Notes: a model not told the origin generated them from the sequence alone. A stretch of 64,000 nt of DNA from Diplolepis rosae (GCA_030998225.1 JAPYXD010000715.1:9242501-9306500), one strand, 5' to 3'; counted from the first letter of the stretch, positions 44,201-56,834 are shown. A program made the numbers and translations.

Positions 44201-45945
44201 GCTTCGCGGCTTGTTTATGCGAATATATGTTCACATAGGACTAATCCTGACGAATCTCATATGTAAGACGTTAAATATAGATAAAAATCGTATTTATTTC
44301 CGATAGTAAACTCGCGTGTATAAATTTTATGTAGCTTTGAGAACGTGTTTAGAGAATCCATCATTTGATAAACGACACAGGGCGCGAAATTCAAAATTCT
44401 CAGAGATTATATTCCGCTAGAAATATTCGCGTATGTAATATATTGAACGCTTCGCGGCTTGTTTATGCGAATATATGTTCACATAGGACTAATCCTGACG
44501 AATCTCATATATGAGACGTTAAATATACATAAAAATCGTGTTTATTTCCCAAAAGTAAACTCGCGTGTGAAAATTTTAATGTAGCGTTGAGTACCTGTTG
44601 AAAGAATCCATCATTCGGTAAACGGCACGGGGCGCGAAACTCAAAAATCTCGGAGATTATATTCCGCGAAAAGTATTCGCGTATTTAATATGTAGAATGC
44701 TTTGCGGCTTCTTTATCCAAATTGATGTTCACATAGGACTAATCCTGACGAGTCTCATATATAAGAGTTAAATATACATAAAAATCGTATTTATTTCCCA
44801 AAAGTAAACTCACGTGTATAAATTTTTTTATGTAGCGTTGAATACCTGTTGAAGGAATCCATCATTTGATAAACGACACAGGGCGCGAAATTCAAAATTC
44901 TCAGAGATTATATTCCGCTAGAAATATTCGCGTATGTAATATATTGAACGCTTCGCGGCTTGTTTATGCGAATATATGTTCACATAGGACTAATCCTGAC
45001 GAATCTCATATATGAGACGTTAAATATACATAAAAATCGTGTTTATTTCCCAAAAGTAAACTCGCGTGTGAAAATTTTAATGTAGCGTTGAGTACCTGTT
45101 GAAAGAATCCATCATTCGGTAAACGGCACGGGGCGCGAAACTCAAAAATCTCGGAGATTATATTCCGCGAAAAGTATTCGCGTATTTAATATGTAGAATG
45201 CTTTGCGGCTTCTTTATCCAAATTGATGTTCACATAGGACTAATCCTGACGAGTCTCATATATAAGAGTTAAATATACATAAAAATCGTATTTATTTCCC
45301 AAAAGTAAACTCACGTGTATAAATTTTTTTATGTAGCGTTGAATACCTGTTGAAAGAATCCATCATTTGATAAACGACACAGGGCGCGAAATTCAAAATT
45401 CTCAGAGATTATATTCCGCTAGAAATATTCGCGTATGTAATATATTGAACGCTTCGCGGCTTGTTTATGCGAATATATGTTCACATAGGACTAATCCTGA
45501 CGAATCTCATATATGAGACGTTAAATATACATAAAAATCGTGTTTATTTCCCAAAAGTAAACTCGCGTGTGAAAATTTTAATGTAGCGTTGAGTACCTGT
45601 TGAAAGAATCCATCATTCGGTAAACGGCACGGGGCGCGAAACTCAAAAATCTCGGAGATTATATTCCGCGAAAAGTATTCGCGTATTTAATATGTAGAAT
45701 GCTTTGCGGCTTCTTTATCCAAATTGATGTTCACATATACACAATACAAATGTAATCGTATTTATTTCCCAAAAGTAAACTCACGTGTATAAATTTTTTT
45801 ATGTAGCGTTGAATACCTGTTGAAGGAATCCATCATTCGGTAAACGGCACTGGGCGCGAAACTCAAAAATCTCGGAGATTATATTCCGCTAAAAGTATTC
45901 GCGTATTTAATATATAGAATGCTTTGCGGCTTGTAAACTCGCGTG
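41285..45945. repeat. Satellite array II, ~249-bp unit, about 19 copies
   Basis: Same monomer family as array I. A subtype with ttctttatccaaattgatg recurs near 42713, 43210, 44705, 45205 and 45706, mostly about 500 bases apart, marking dimer units and recent local duplications. One monomer near 45737-45757 has an internal deletion. The array ends inside a monomer at the foldback junction. Confidence 0.9.
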
Positions 45946-45952
45946 TGAAAAT

Positions 45953-47511
45953 TTATTGACTTTGAATTAAACTAACAAAATTTTTTTTGAAGTTTTAAAA
46001 TCTTTTTACAGTGATACAAGATGAGTCAAATTTAGAATTATAAAATTTTGCATTAAAAAAAGAAAAAGTCACTCACCTGAAATAAACCTCTGAAAGAATT
46101 CTCAAAATTGAAGAAAAGTTCAAGTACTTGAAAAGTAATGTCATTGTGAAATTTTAATTCGTCCTATGTTTTAACTTACAATACAATATATCAATTATTG
46201 ACAAATTTTTAGCTTTGTCAATCAAAGTGTTATTTGGAAATTTTTAATTTTCATAAAAAGGTGAAATACTTATGAATTTCTTAAATGTTAGCGTACATTT
46301 AAAAAATATCGAAAGAGATAATTATGTGCAGAGTATTTTCCATTAAGAAGAGATAAACATATGACATAATAAATTTAAAATTTACATTCTTAGTTTTATG
46401 GTGTAAAATTTTTAATCTTACTTTTTTCTGGCCTAAGCACCTATTTTGAATTCAAATTATAAAAATGCTCTACAGAGCTGAATTACTTTCTGATGCAACT
46501 AGTCATTTATAAAGCAAATTACAAAGCTTCAAAATTTTGTAATTAAAATCTTGATTTAAAACTTTAAGCATTTACTGACCTTGGATTCCATTGGAAATTT
46601 TTTTTTTTTACTTTTTAAATCTTCCCCCGATTTCAGAAGAACAGACAAATTAAAATTCACAAGATATTTCATTTAAAAGATTGAACTTGTCCATATGATC
46701 TTGTCAAATTGTAACAAGATTTCAACACATCGAACAAAAATGTTCATGTAAAAATTGATATTGGTAAATTTTTACTCGTTCATATGAAGATAACAGATAT
46801 TTTAGCTTTTTGATTTTTCCACTTCTATTAGAAAATTTTTCCATTTTGTAGAGCATTTCTTTTTTTAAATGAAAAGTCTGTGCCTAGGCTACAAAAAATT
46901 AAGATGAAAATATTTCTAACATAAAACTGAGAATGTAAATTTTAAACTTGAATTTTATGTTTATTTTTTCTTAATAGAATATATATTTCTAACTGAAAAT
47001 TTTTTAAATGTACAAAATTGATTAGAAGTATGGAAATTTAAATAGAAAAATATATATTGATTCAAATTTTGAACATTTATTGCCAAGAAATTTTACTGAA
47101 AGTTTATTTTTGAAATGTTCAAATGCTTATCAAATTTTGCATGATCTTTTAGATGTTCATTTCAGGCAGATTTTTTCCAATATATTGGAAAAAAAAGTGT
47201 TGTTTCTCAAATAACATATTTCATATATTTCAAATTGTCGTCTGCTTCGCGCCTCTTTTGCACGGAGTCGAGAGAAATACAATTCTCAAATTCGACTCGA
47301 TAACTGAAAGCGTAAAATGTGAAATCTAAAAATAGCATTGCATGGAGGAAGCGAGGAGAATAAGGAGAAGTGGGACGAGTCGTTCTCGCGTGCAAGAGCG
47401 ACGAGGAAGAAAGAAAGGCAGCGCGCGCCACCGCCTTTCCCTACTCGCTTCTCACGGACAGGAGGTGCTTCTGTAGTTGTGACTGCGTCGGTATCAGATC
47501 TGTGCACACTG
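45953..47511 (-). repeat. Right terminal arm of the foldback transposon
   Basis: Reverse complement of 26327-27890 with few differences. Outer GC-rich block at 47380-47460 and terminus CACTG followed by gactagag. Confidence 0.85.
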
Positions 47512-47516
47512 GACTA

Positions 47517-48070
47517 GAGTTCTAAATTTATCGGACATTTAAAATCCGGTCACGTTCTCGTGACCGTAACCGTCATTTTAAGACAACTTGAGAATTTACA
47601 GAGAATTTAAAGGAAGTTTACCATACCTTCACCAATATTTTCTTTATCATTAAACCTTATAATATTGTAAATTTATTTCCAAACACTATGAATTGCAATA
47701 GTGAAGGTTTCATAAAAATAAACAACGAAAAATGTCAAGTTTTATCGGAATTCAATATCAAAAAAAATTTTTTTATAGCCATTATATTAAATTCAAACAT
47801 AAAGAACAAGTAATTCAAGTTTTCTTCGCACAAATTACGCTTTGATTTAAATAAATTTAATTAAATATTCTTTTTTTTCCATTTTTATTGCGCACGTTAC
47901 ACGAACTTCCAGAACAAAGTATTTATCAAAAACAATTGAAAGCTTGAACTGTTACGGAAAAATATTTTTAAATTCTCATAAATTCTCGAAGAGCACATTC
48001 ATCAGAGAAATTCTCAGTCATGTTTCCGTGCTCCCAGAAATATTCTCGGTCACTTAACTCTTTAGAACTC
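47517..48070 (+). mobile_element. TA-flanked MITE-like repeat X, complete copy
   Basis: Ends GAGTTCT and AGAACTC, both flanked by TA (47515-47516 and 48071-48072), 554 bases, no ORF. TA flanks suggest a Tc1/mariner-type non-autonomous element. The foldback transposon landed at its left end; the 8-bp duplication includes its first bases. Partial copies: 1486-1668 and 26217-26300. Confidence 0.65.
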
Positions 48071-48072
48071 TA

Positions 48073-49743
48073 ATCCCCCACCACGGGAGATGCCAGACCT
48101 GTCTATACGACCGTGAAGGAGACATATCAAAGCCATTGGTCACGTCGGGGTTTTCCGGAATAATTCGTGGAGTCGGGAAATAGAATAATTTTGCTGAATC
48201 TTACTAGCCGCGCACGCGTGATATCACGGTGGACAAAACTCTAGAACGATTGGTTCGTTCCAGTGTTAACCCTTTATAGGGACCGGGAAAATTCAAAGTT
48301 AATAAATGAGTAAACACAGGTTTTAGGTGAAATTAATGTTTAATTACTTGTTAGAATCTAAACCTCGTCAAATCTGGACCCGTATAAAATATACTACCCG
48401 TTTTCACGTAAGTTACAAAGGTTTTCGTGTTCTACAAATTCAACGAGGGAATTTGTAGAAGTTTTCTAATTGATATCCAAAACGGCCGAAGTACGTTCGA
48501 ATTGAATGTTCCGTGTCTTCTGCTCATTCCTCCACTCTACCAGACTCACTCATCCCCTTTCACAACTCCCCCACGCATCCCCTCTCTCTCTCTCGACTTC
48601 ACACGGTGGCCCTCGCTAGGCCCAGCCCAATTTCCCGGAGAAGCTCGACTAGGATAATCCGAGTCCGAAGAAGCCCGATTCGGAAAAACCCAGTCCTAGT
48701 CTCTCTCCTCTCAGCTGCAAGTTTTTATGGTGCTTGCAGTGAAAGCGCAAAAGAAGGCAGTAAAACAGTAAATCTTAAAGGATTACTTTTTACTTCCTTC
48801 TGGCGACCAGACATGCTATTTTCAATTTCTTTAACTTTATGTGACTAAAGTTTCTATATCTATCTACCTAGTTTTTCTGCTTAGTTTTTGCCTACCTTAA
48901 ATAAATCAATATTACTTCTATATTCCTAGTTCTATCTTAATTTATTTTAATCCTATGGTCCAGACTCAACCTTTTCTTATCCTTAAAACTAGTATACACA
49001 GAAGAAATATAAAACTTACAGAGAAATCTTAAAACTAATTTACATTGTTGAATTCCTTGCCGACGGCACATGTTGACCATTCGTATAATAAATTTAAATC
49101 TAATATTTATAAGTAATATTTCTAGCTAGGATATTTCTACGCTTTTCTCAGGGTCTTTTTATTATTTTCAGCTGTGTCCCGTGGGAAATTCATTTATCTA
49201 AATTGGATGGGAATTTCCTTAAACGCAGTTTGATTTATTTGAAAGTTGAAAATCGCGCGAGCTTAATTCGATAGGTCGATTAAATTAATCGGCCTCGAGC
49301 GAGAACTTATAGTCGCTCGTTACATGAATCGAACTCCAGCGCCACTGTGGCAGCACTGCGCATTAATAGCAAACGTTCGCGTGACAGAGTGAGGTTATGA
49401 ATTTCTTGTATTACTGAATAGAATAAGATAAAGAATATAACAATTAAATAAGAAAGAAAAGAAAGAAATAGTGAGTGTAAAAAATCGAAAAATAAAATAA
49501 TGTAAGCAGCTGCCTTTAAAATTTATATATGTTTGGTTATAAATGCGGTCGATAGTTATGTAAAATGCGTTTGATTTAAAAAGTTATTTTTGTTTTTAAT
49601 TTTTAATATTATTTTGAATTCAATTTGTTAAAACATACATAAAATGCATGTTCTTACAATAGATTGTAAAATATATTGGTCTCGGAGATTTAGTGGATTA
49701 TAAAAATTAATGTTAACTTTATTTGTATGCTTTTAATTTGCAG
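48073..49743. other. Apparently single-copy non-coding stretch
   Basis: Contains a pyrimidine-rich block (48525-48605, ctctctctctc) and a compositionally odd open frame at 48513-48848 that I do not trust. A GC-richer block at 49320-49395 (gcgccactgtggcagcactg) could be a promoter or first-exon region for the exon at 49744. Nothing firm. Confidence 0.45.
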
Positions 49744-49904
49744 ATATGAGTACGAAATTGGAAAAACGTAAAAGGAGCAGTAAATGCATAAAGGATCAGA
49801 TATTTAAAAGCTTTCAAGAATCACTGCATGAAATCCACACGCAGATGCAGATATTGCATTCTGCCAAATTTGAAGCTTCTCTTCCTGTCAAAGAAATATT
49901 TTAA
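49744..49904 (+). CDS. Candidate terminal exon, 52-aa reading frame
   Basis: An acceptor-like tgcttttaatttgcag precedes ATATG. The frame from the ATG at 49746 gives 52 codons (MSTKLEKRKR, later FQESLHEIHTQMQIL) and TAA at 49902, followed by AATAAA at 49935-49940. The peptide is lysine-rich then helical. The combination of acceptor, frame and poly(A) signal suggests the last exon of a gene. The protein is not recognised, and upstream exons were not identified. Confidence 0.4.
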
Positions 49905-50117
49905 AATAAGTTTTATTTATAAAAAATGTTTTCCAATAAATAGGGAATACATACTTTATACTACACGAAAATAAAGGAATGTTATTCATCAGATACATGT
50001 TGAACTACCTAATTAGAAATTTAATTTCAATAAAAGTTAGATAAAATCTGTATCAAAGATTAGAGTTAAAATAAAGTTATAGTTACAAATATTGCAACTC
50101 AGGTTGGGATTACTTAC

Positions 50118-50186
50118 CGTTTTTTTTTTCTGAAAATTAGATTTTAAATCAGTGGTAGAGTCACAGCCGGGAATAAAACACTTCAT
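50118..50186 (-). CDS. Candidate first exon of a THAP-type zinc finger protein
   Basis: On minus, ATG starts MKCFIPGCDSTTDLKSNF and runs 23 codons to a consensus donor (acg then gtaagt). The C-x4-C start near the initiator methionine is like the beginning of a THAP C2CH domain, found in P-element-type transposases and many insect proteins. The rest of the domain should be in the next exon, which I did not find. It may belong to a transposon relic. Confidence 0.3.
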
Positions 50187-50271
50187 TCTCCACAACTTTT
50201 CAAATAAAATGGACCGAAAACCCACGAAAGTGTCAACATTCAAATTGATGGTTATGTTAATGTTATTGATG

Positions 50272-51795
50272 GTTATGTTTTGTTAAATTTTGAAGAAGGT
50301 ATTGCAAAAAAGTCTAAATTTCAATGTTTTCTTAAATTTTAAAAGACTTTAAAATAATCAACATTTAATAATGTTCTTGGGCTTATTTTAAAGCTAAGAT
50401 TCTTCCAAATCGCAGTAAATTGTCATTATAAATGTATAATTTTTTTCTTGCATTGTGCAAAGAGTTAAAATTGTAACAAAAACGAAGGGAAAATTCGAAA
50501 ACATTTCATCCGCAGGGAAAATCATGATAAAAATCATATAAATATATGTTTGAAGGGAGTACTATAGAAAATGCATGATTATATGTTTTATATACCTTAT
50601 AAAAATGTTTTTCTTAGCAAAAGCAATATTGGAATTTTTTCAATTTTTTTATTCAAACTTTAACCTAGTGCACTAGGCAAGAAAAAAATTAGTGGATTTC
50701 CATGAATCATGGCTTATTCTTTTGGGGAGAAGATTCTCTACAACTCTAATGTTTCCAATTTTAAAAGTACAGTTTTCTGTTATTAAAAGCGTTGAAGCAA
50801 TTTTTCAAAAAGAATTTTTTTTCAAAATAGCTATATATGAAGATTTTCCACTTATTTTCAAACTGGGAAACAGTAGGGTTATAGAGAATATTTTCCCTGG
50901 TAAAATAGGCCATGATTTATGAAAATTCAATTATTTTCAAAAAATTGATAAGAAGGTTTAGTAAGAAAAGATCCTATTACAACAAATGATGTTAAAAGTA
51001 TTATTTTTCGTGATTTTTAAATTTTCTCCATAAGAAATAATTTTTTTTTGTTTCATATGAAACGACTAATGATATCATTTCAAGTCTCAAAATCATAAAA
51101 GAACTTTTTTCATCAGAGACCTGTTTCTTGGCACGACACTACCTCAATGATAATATGTTGCATTCTCAAAAGTTTTTATACTACGATTTAAGCGTTTATG
51201 AAGGTCAAATGTTAAATTTTTTTTTTAATGTAGCTTAAACTATATTACTCCATATTTTATATGCTAAGTCTTAAAAAGTTAAACAGTATTGAGGAAAATA
51301 AAAACAAAAGACTGAAAATGATTACTAAGATTCTCAAGCTCATTAAATTAATGTGTTTTACATAATTAAAATATAATAATGTTCTATTTTGTTCTAATAA
51401 AAATTGTTTGAAGAATTCCATGCAAATAAGACGTTTCATTTACTGAAGAAATTAATATAATTCATTGAAATTTTTATAATTATAGAGATAATGTTAATTT
51501 AATATCTTTAGTTTTAAATTCAAAGTGAACATAACCTAAAATTTCAGCGGTGAAAAGTTTTAATATCTTGAGAGTAAAACAATTTCAAGGTTATTTTTCA
51601 TTTCAAACACATGTACACAATCAAATGTCTCTTATTTAATAACAAACATATTTTCAAAATTGATAAGTACACATAAATTGATATTTAAAACATAAATTCT
51701 CCAAATTCTCTTTATATTCTCTTATATTCTTTAAATTTTGTAATATTCTCGGTTATATTCCACCAAATTAAATTCTCGAGAATTTAAGAACTCTA
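50272..51795 (-). mobile_element. Truncated copy of TA-flanked element Y
   Basis: Reverse complement of about 60545-62137. The right end AGAACTC + TA (51787-51795) is intact; the other end is replaced near 50272. Long AT-rich interior; short open frames are not conserved protein domains I recognise. Confidence 0.75.
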
Positions 51796-51804
51796 TCTCG
51801 AATT

Positions 51805-52190
51805 CATGCAAAGGAGGCGCAAAATAGACGCAGAATTCAAAATAGCGGAAAATAACATTAAGAAAATTACACTTTTTTTCTATATACTTTGAAAAATGTT
51901 GATCTAAAATAAGTATCTAAAAGATTTTGTGAAATTTTAAGATGATTTAAATACTTGAAAAATAATTGTTTAAGGAAATTTAAAGTCACTAATGCTTAAA
52001 GATTTGAAACAAAATATCGATTTCAGCATTTTTTTTTATAAATTATTCAGAGAATATTTTATAATAAGATACAATTCAAGATGAGATACAAGTTTAAAAA
52101 ATGAGGGGTTTGAAAATTTTTATAATAGGTAACATCTTTTGTATGAAAATTTCGATAAATAAATGTAAATGAAGTGTTTGCTGATTTAAG
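51805..52190 (+). repeat. Diverged copy of the foldback transposon arm
   Basis: Parallels 26570-26780 with many changes (atgcaaaggaggcgcaaaa, aagtatctaaaagatttt, aatgcttaaag). No ends preserved. Confidence 0.45.
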
Positions 52191-52703
52191 GTAGTTCATC
52201 CACAAAAATTAGACTTCAGGCAAAAATAGATAAATTTTTTTTTCAAGAATGGAAATATTATTATTGAAGAGATTATTTGGAAGAAAAGAGATTAGTTTCC
52301 AAGAAAAAAAAATTAAAACATAAAAATAATTCATTTAACAAATTTTATAATTTTTTTAAGAAGAAGGCTTTCTAAAACTTAACCGTTTCTATTTTCTGGA
52401 AATTATAATAAATTCTTCAATGGCTGAAACCATTAAAAATAAATTTTCCAAAACAAAATTCTTGTAAAAAAATTACTGAATTTGGTAAAAACTTATTCAT
52501 TTTAGAAATATGGAAACGGCTAGGTTGTATTAGGTCTTTTTCCTGAAAAAACGATTCTTGATTTATTTGAATCACATCATTTTTTTACATTCTCATCATG
52601 GATGAGAAGGTATTGGTTTTATGTGAAAAATGACTTTCGAAATTTTCATCAAATCTTTACGTTTTGAGACCCCCTGAGTCAGAAAAAATGGTTTTTACGA
52701 AAG

Positions 52704-52704
<1 letters not shown>

Positions 52705-52750
<46 letters not shown>
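52705..52750. repeat. (GTCT)n microsatellite
   Basis: About eleven GTCT/TCTG units. The mirror position in the other arm (near 55300) has only about four, so the tract has changed length since the palindrome formed. Confidence 0.9.
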
Positions 52751-53870
52751 AGGTCGTGTGCGGCATAACTCTCGATAGAATTATCAGATTGAATTGAGCT
52801 TTGGTACACTTTATCGGAGCCGAAAAAGTAAGGACAAGTTCGTTAACCAGCCACATCCAATCAAAATTGAGGGGTTGAGCACCACTTTTGTGTCTTTGAA
52901 AATAATTTTTTGAAAAAATCAAAAATTTCAATACTGGTTTTAGATAGTGCTCATAAATCTCTAAAAATTATCCTGATAACATTTTTTGATTAAATCAAAA
53001 TTAGAAATATTACAGCATATTCAAATTCGAAAAAAGTCAATATCAAAATTCCATTTTCCAGTTAAATTATACGAGATACGAAAAAACGTTATGATACAAT
53101 ATTATTGAATAAATAAAGTCCTACAAATTTGAATTGTAACATTTTTTCGTAAGATGCATATTTTTCTTTTTAATTAAAAAAAAAACTATTGAAAATCCAA
53201 AATTCAATTTTTTAACAATAATATGTAAAATAAGAAAAAAATGTAAGAATACAAAGTTGTTAGTTTCAAAAAGATCTACAAGTTTTGTCTCACACAGTTT
53301 CTGATAAAACATATATTTTTCGTTTCAATTCCAAAAAATACGATTAAAATTCAAAAATTTCATTTTTTAGACAAAATATGTGAGATTCAAAAAAAACTTT
53401 GAGATGAAAATTGTTTGGCTAAATAAGGTCTACACATTCTTATCGATTAATTTCTCGACAGGATGTATATTTTATGTTTTGATTTTTAATATTAAATAAA
53501 TTCGATTTTTTTCACCAAAATATGTGATACGAAATAAGCGTTGTTCTGCAAAATCATTTCTTTAAATAAAGTCTACGACTGTTTTTCCTTTTTAAAAGAT
53601 TTGGAAGAAAATAAATTTATCAATAATCATGTAATTTATTAAAAACTTACAAAAATGCATACAGAAAATCGAGCGCGAAGCGCGAGTGTCATGATGAGAA
53701 TGTATTCCTTAAGGCCGATAGAGCCTTAAGTAAATTGAATTTCCTGTTTCACTTAATCTGAAAAAGAAACTTAGTGAATTTGAGAAAATGACTAATTTAC
53801 ATCATCTTTAATATGATTAAGTTGGTTTGAGCTTCAGTATTAAATTATAAGAAATAAACTTAAACGTATG

Positions 53871-54181
53871 CGAAGAGCACAAGACCGCGCGAAGCGCGAG
53901 GTCCAGAAAGAACGGAGCGGGAAGCGCGACGTTCCAAAATTCCGGAGCGCGCAGCGCGACGATCGAGTATAACGGAGCGCGAAGCGCGCAATGAGAATGT
54001 GCCCGCGAAGCGGGCAGATTTTTTAAACTTGGTATGAAGCGATAAGAAAAAATATGCCCGCTTCGCGGGCACATTCTCATTGCACGCAGCTCGCTCCGCT
54101 CGCAAGTTTGAGCGCGCCTAGGGCGCGCTCCGTTCTTTCTGGACCTCGCGCTTCGCGCTCGGTCTTGTGCTCTTCGCATAC
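53871..54181. repeat. GC-rich hairpin core of the palindrome
   Basis: A block of repeated short palindromes such as GCGCGAAGCGCG and GCCCGCGAAGCGGGC (54001-54015, mirrored at 54056-54070) in otherwise AT-rich DNA. Fortuitous open frames here are R/A/S-rich artefacts. Confidence 0.8.
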
Positions 54182-55883
54182 GTTTAAGTTTATTTCTTAT
54201 AATTTAATACTGAAGCTCAAACCAACTTAATGATATTAAAGATGATGTAAATTAGTCATTTTCTCAAATTCACTAAGTTTCTTTTTCAGATTAAGTGAAA
54301 CAGGAAATTCAATTTACTTAAGGCTCTATCGGCCTTAAGGAATACATTCTCATCATGACTCTCGCGCTTCGCACTCGATTTTCTGTATGCATTTTTGTAA
54401 GTTTTTAATAAATTACATGATTATTGATAAATTTATTTTCTTCCAAATCTTTTAAAAAGGAAAAACAATCGTAGACTTTATTTAAGGAAAAGATTTTGCA
54501 GAACAACGCTTATTTCGTATCACATATTTTGGTGAAAAAAATCGAATTTATTTAATATTAAAAATCAAAAAATTAAAATATACATCCTGTCGAGAAATTT
54601 ATCGATAAGAATGTGTAGACCTTATTTAGCCAAACAATTTTCATCTCAAAGTTTTTTTTGAATCTCACATATTTTGTCTAAAAAATGAAATTTTTGAATT
54701 TTAATCGTATTTTTTGGAATTGAAACGAAAAATATCTGTTTTATCAGAAACTGTGTCAGACAAAACTTGTAGATCTTTTTGAAACTAACAACTTTGTATT
54801 CTTACGTTTTTTTTTATTTTACATATTATTGTTAAAAAATTGAATTTTGGATTTTCAATAGTTTTTTTTTTAATTAAAAAGAAAAATATGCATCTTATAA
54901 AAAAATGTTACAATTCAAATTTGTAGGACTTTATTTATTCAATAATATTGTATCATAACGTTTTTTCGTATCTCGTATAATTTAACTGGAAAATGGAATT
55001 TTGATATTGACTTTTTTCGAATTTGAATATGCTGTAACATTTCTAATTTTGATTTAATCAAAAAATGTTATCAGGATAATTTTTAGAGTATTATGAGCAC
55101 TATCTAAAACCAGTATTGAAATTTTTGATTTTTTCAAAAAATTATTTTCAAAAACGCAAAAGTGGTGCTCAACCCCTCAATTTTGATTGGATGTGGCTGG
55201 TTAACGAACTTGTCCTTACTTTTTCGGCTCCGATAAAGTGTATCAAAGCTCAATTCAATCTGATAATTCTATCGAGAGTTATGCCGCACACGACCTACAG
55301 ACAGACAGACACTTTCGTAAAAACCATTTTTTCTGACTCAGGGGGTCTCAAAACGTAAAGATTTGATGAAAATTTCGAAAGTCATTTTTCACATAAAACC
55401 AATACCTTCTCATCCATGATGAGAATGTAAAAAAGTCGGGGTAAAAATAAAATTTGTTAAATTTATTTTTTCCTATGCTTCAAATATTTTTCTTGGAAAT
55501 TAATCTTTTACGTGACAAAACGTATATATATATAAACTACCGTCGGAAATTACAGATTGACCTGGAGTTTCAACTTTCGTCAAAGTGTTTTATTTTATAG
55601 AAAGATAAAACAAAATAAATTTTAATTTAGATTTAGATTTCAAAAGGTTTTTTTCAGTATGTCTTCATAGTGATTTCTTAACCTAATCAAAATATTTTTA
55701 GAAATTCTTTCCTGGATTCTATCTTGGAGTTGAACAGAATTCAAAAAAGTCATGTAATTTTTAAAATATGTAGCTTCTTCGAGAAGTTTTTAAAAATCGA
55801 TGTATATCATATTTTAAGAAATTTAGAAATTTTTATCAAAATATTGATAGTTTGGATTTTTTGAATTCTTCAAATGAATGTAG

Positions 55884-56834
55884 TGTGACGTCCTAAGTTT
55901 TAAATTAATATAGATATTTCCTACTTAAAGTCTAGAGCCAATTACCCTAACTATGTTCCTCTGTTTATTGTTAAAATTAATAATTAACCGGGTAGAGGAC
56001 AAGCCAAATGAATCAAATTACAAACTTTGTTAATAATAATTTATTATAAAAATACAAATTTTATTTTAACCCAAGCGACTTTTTAGTTGTTGGTTGCAGG
56101 CTGTTTTTCTTTGATTGGTCGAGTCCGATTGGTCCAACCCTAAAGAAAAACACACCGTGAGTCTAAAGGGCTCAAAAGAAAAGAGAACTTTAATAAAAAC
56201 AAGTTATTTGACTTACCGGTTGTTATTGATGAGGTGGCCTCTCGAAATTGATAATCCTTTAGGTTCTGTTGATCCTTTTGGCAATCGGGTACCTCCCCTA
56301 ATTACCCTTGTTGACCAACAGTGGCAGGTTAATTCTTTGTTTAATTGGTATCCTAGTTTTGATGCCTCAATGACAATGGCACTAAATCCAATGTTATGAA
56401 ATTCACTCCGTTGTTAATAGATTGGTTTCCCGAACACGTGGAAATTATGGCCACTGAGATTTATTACGGTACGGCAACGAAAAACCGGTTCTAATGATGC
56501 TGCTCGATCTTATGCTCCCTTAGACTCGCTTCGACTCAGACTCCGACGCGCTTAGACTATTGTTTAGGCCTTGCAGCCTGGCTTATATTGTCGTCTGTAG
56601 TCTCAACTCGTAGGTAGAAAGCATGGGAATTTGAGTTCCATGGTTTCAATAGCTTTTTCGAAGTCCATTAGAATCTTAGGTGTCAGTGTGGTGAGTTGAG
56701 ACTATGGGCCAGTTTGCTGGTGTGCTGCGTTGGTGAGCTTAGGGACTCACACCGATTTTCCAAGTCCGTGTGGGTCATGCTTTCGTGGTGTGGGTGTACT
56801 CACATCTTCTCAAGGGCTGTGTAAACCCGTAACA
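55884..56834. repeat. Possible solo LTR
   Basis: Starts TGTGACG and ends CGTAACA, an LTR-like inverted terminus similar to those of the two Gypsy elements, and has a different base composition from its surroundings. Flanking bases (gtag and tcag) do not form a clear duplication, so this is tentative. Confidence 0.3.

Larger units (their letters stand above)
30803..45952 (-). mobile_element. Penelope-like element (PLE) with satellite arrays
   Basis: Read on minus: array II (45945-41285), LTR-like region with ribozyme (41284-40076), RT ORF, GIY-YIG ORF, 3' region, array I (37195-31985), then a second LTR-like region that stops just inside the RT start (30803). The order array-UTR-ORF-array-UTR is a head-to-tail repeat of one unit with the second copy cut short, as known for PLEs and their pseudo-LTRs. 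Its flanks in the foldback arm fit together with a loss of about 20 bases, so insertion was into the transposon. Confidence 0.75.
26327..47511. mobile_element. hAT-like foldback transposon, 21 kb including a nested PLE
   Basis: The ends read CAGTGTGCACAGATCTG and its complement, flanked on both sides by gactagag (26319-26326 and 47512-47519). An 8-bp duplication of the form nnnTAnnn and CAGTG ends point to the hAT superfamily, Buster-like. The first ~1.56 kb (26327-27890) is the reverse complement of 45953-47511. Beyond the nested PLE the inverted symmetry continues (30395-30802 against 27910-28030 and about 28560-28880). No transposase ORF is seen, so it is non-autonomous. Without the PLE it is about 6 kb. 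Confidence 0.8.
52581..55434. mobile_element. Palindromic foldback element, 2.85 kb
   Basis: Two ~1.4 kb arms (52581-54015 and 54056-55434) are near-perfect reverse complements with a 40-base loop. Ends read ttttttacattctcatcatgg and its complement. Arms include a (GTCT)n tract (52705-52750, much shorter in the other arm). No transposase seen. A third, single-arm copy lies at 57922-58460 and 59597-59985. Confidence 0.75.

Noticed and set aside
31985..45945. Regularly spaced repeats as a CRISPR-like or coding repeat array
   Set aside because: Units are ~249 bp tandem monomers without unique spacers, in a eukaryotic transposon; open frames inside them (for example near 33407-33751) follow the repeat period and are accidental.
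48513..48848. 111-aa plus-strand ORF
   Set aside because: S/P/R-rich translation of a pyrimidine-rich tract, no domain, overlaps another open frame; likely fortuitous.
53817..54179. 120-aa minus-strand ORF in the GC-rich hairpin
   Set aside because: It is the translation of repeated GCGAAGCGC palindromes; composition is an artefact.
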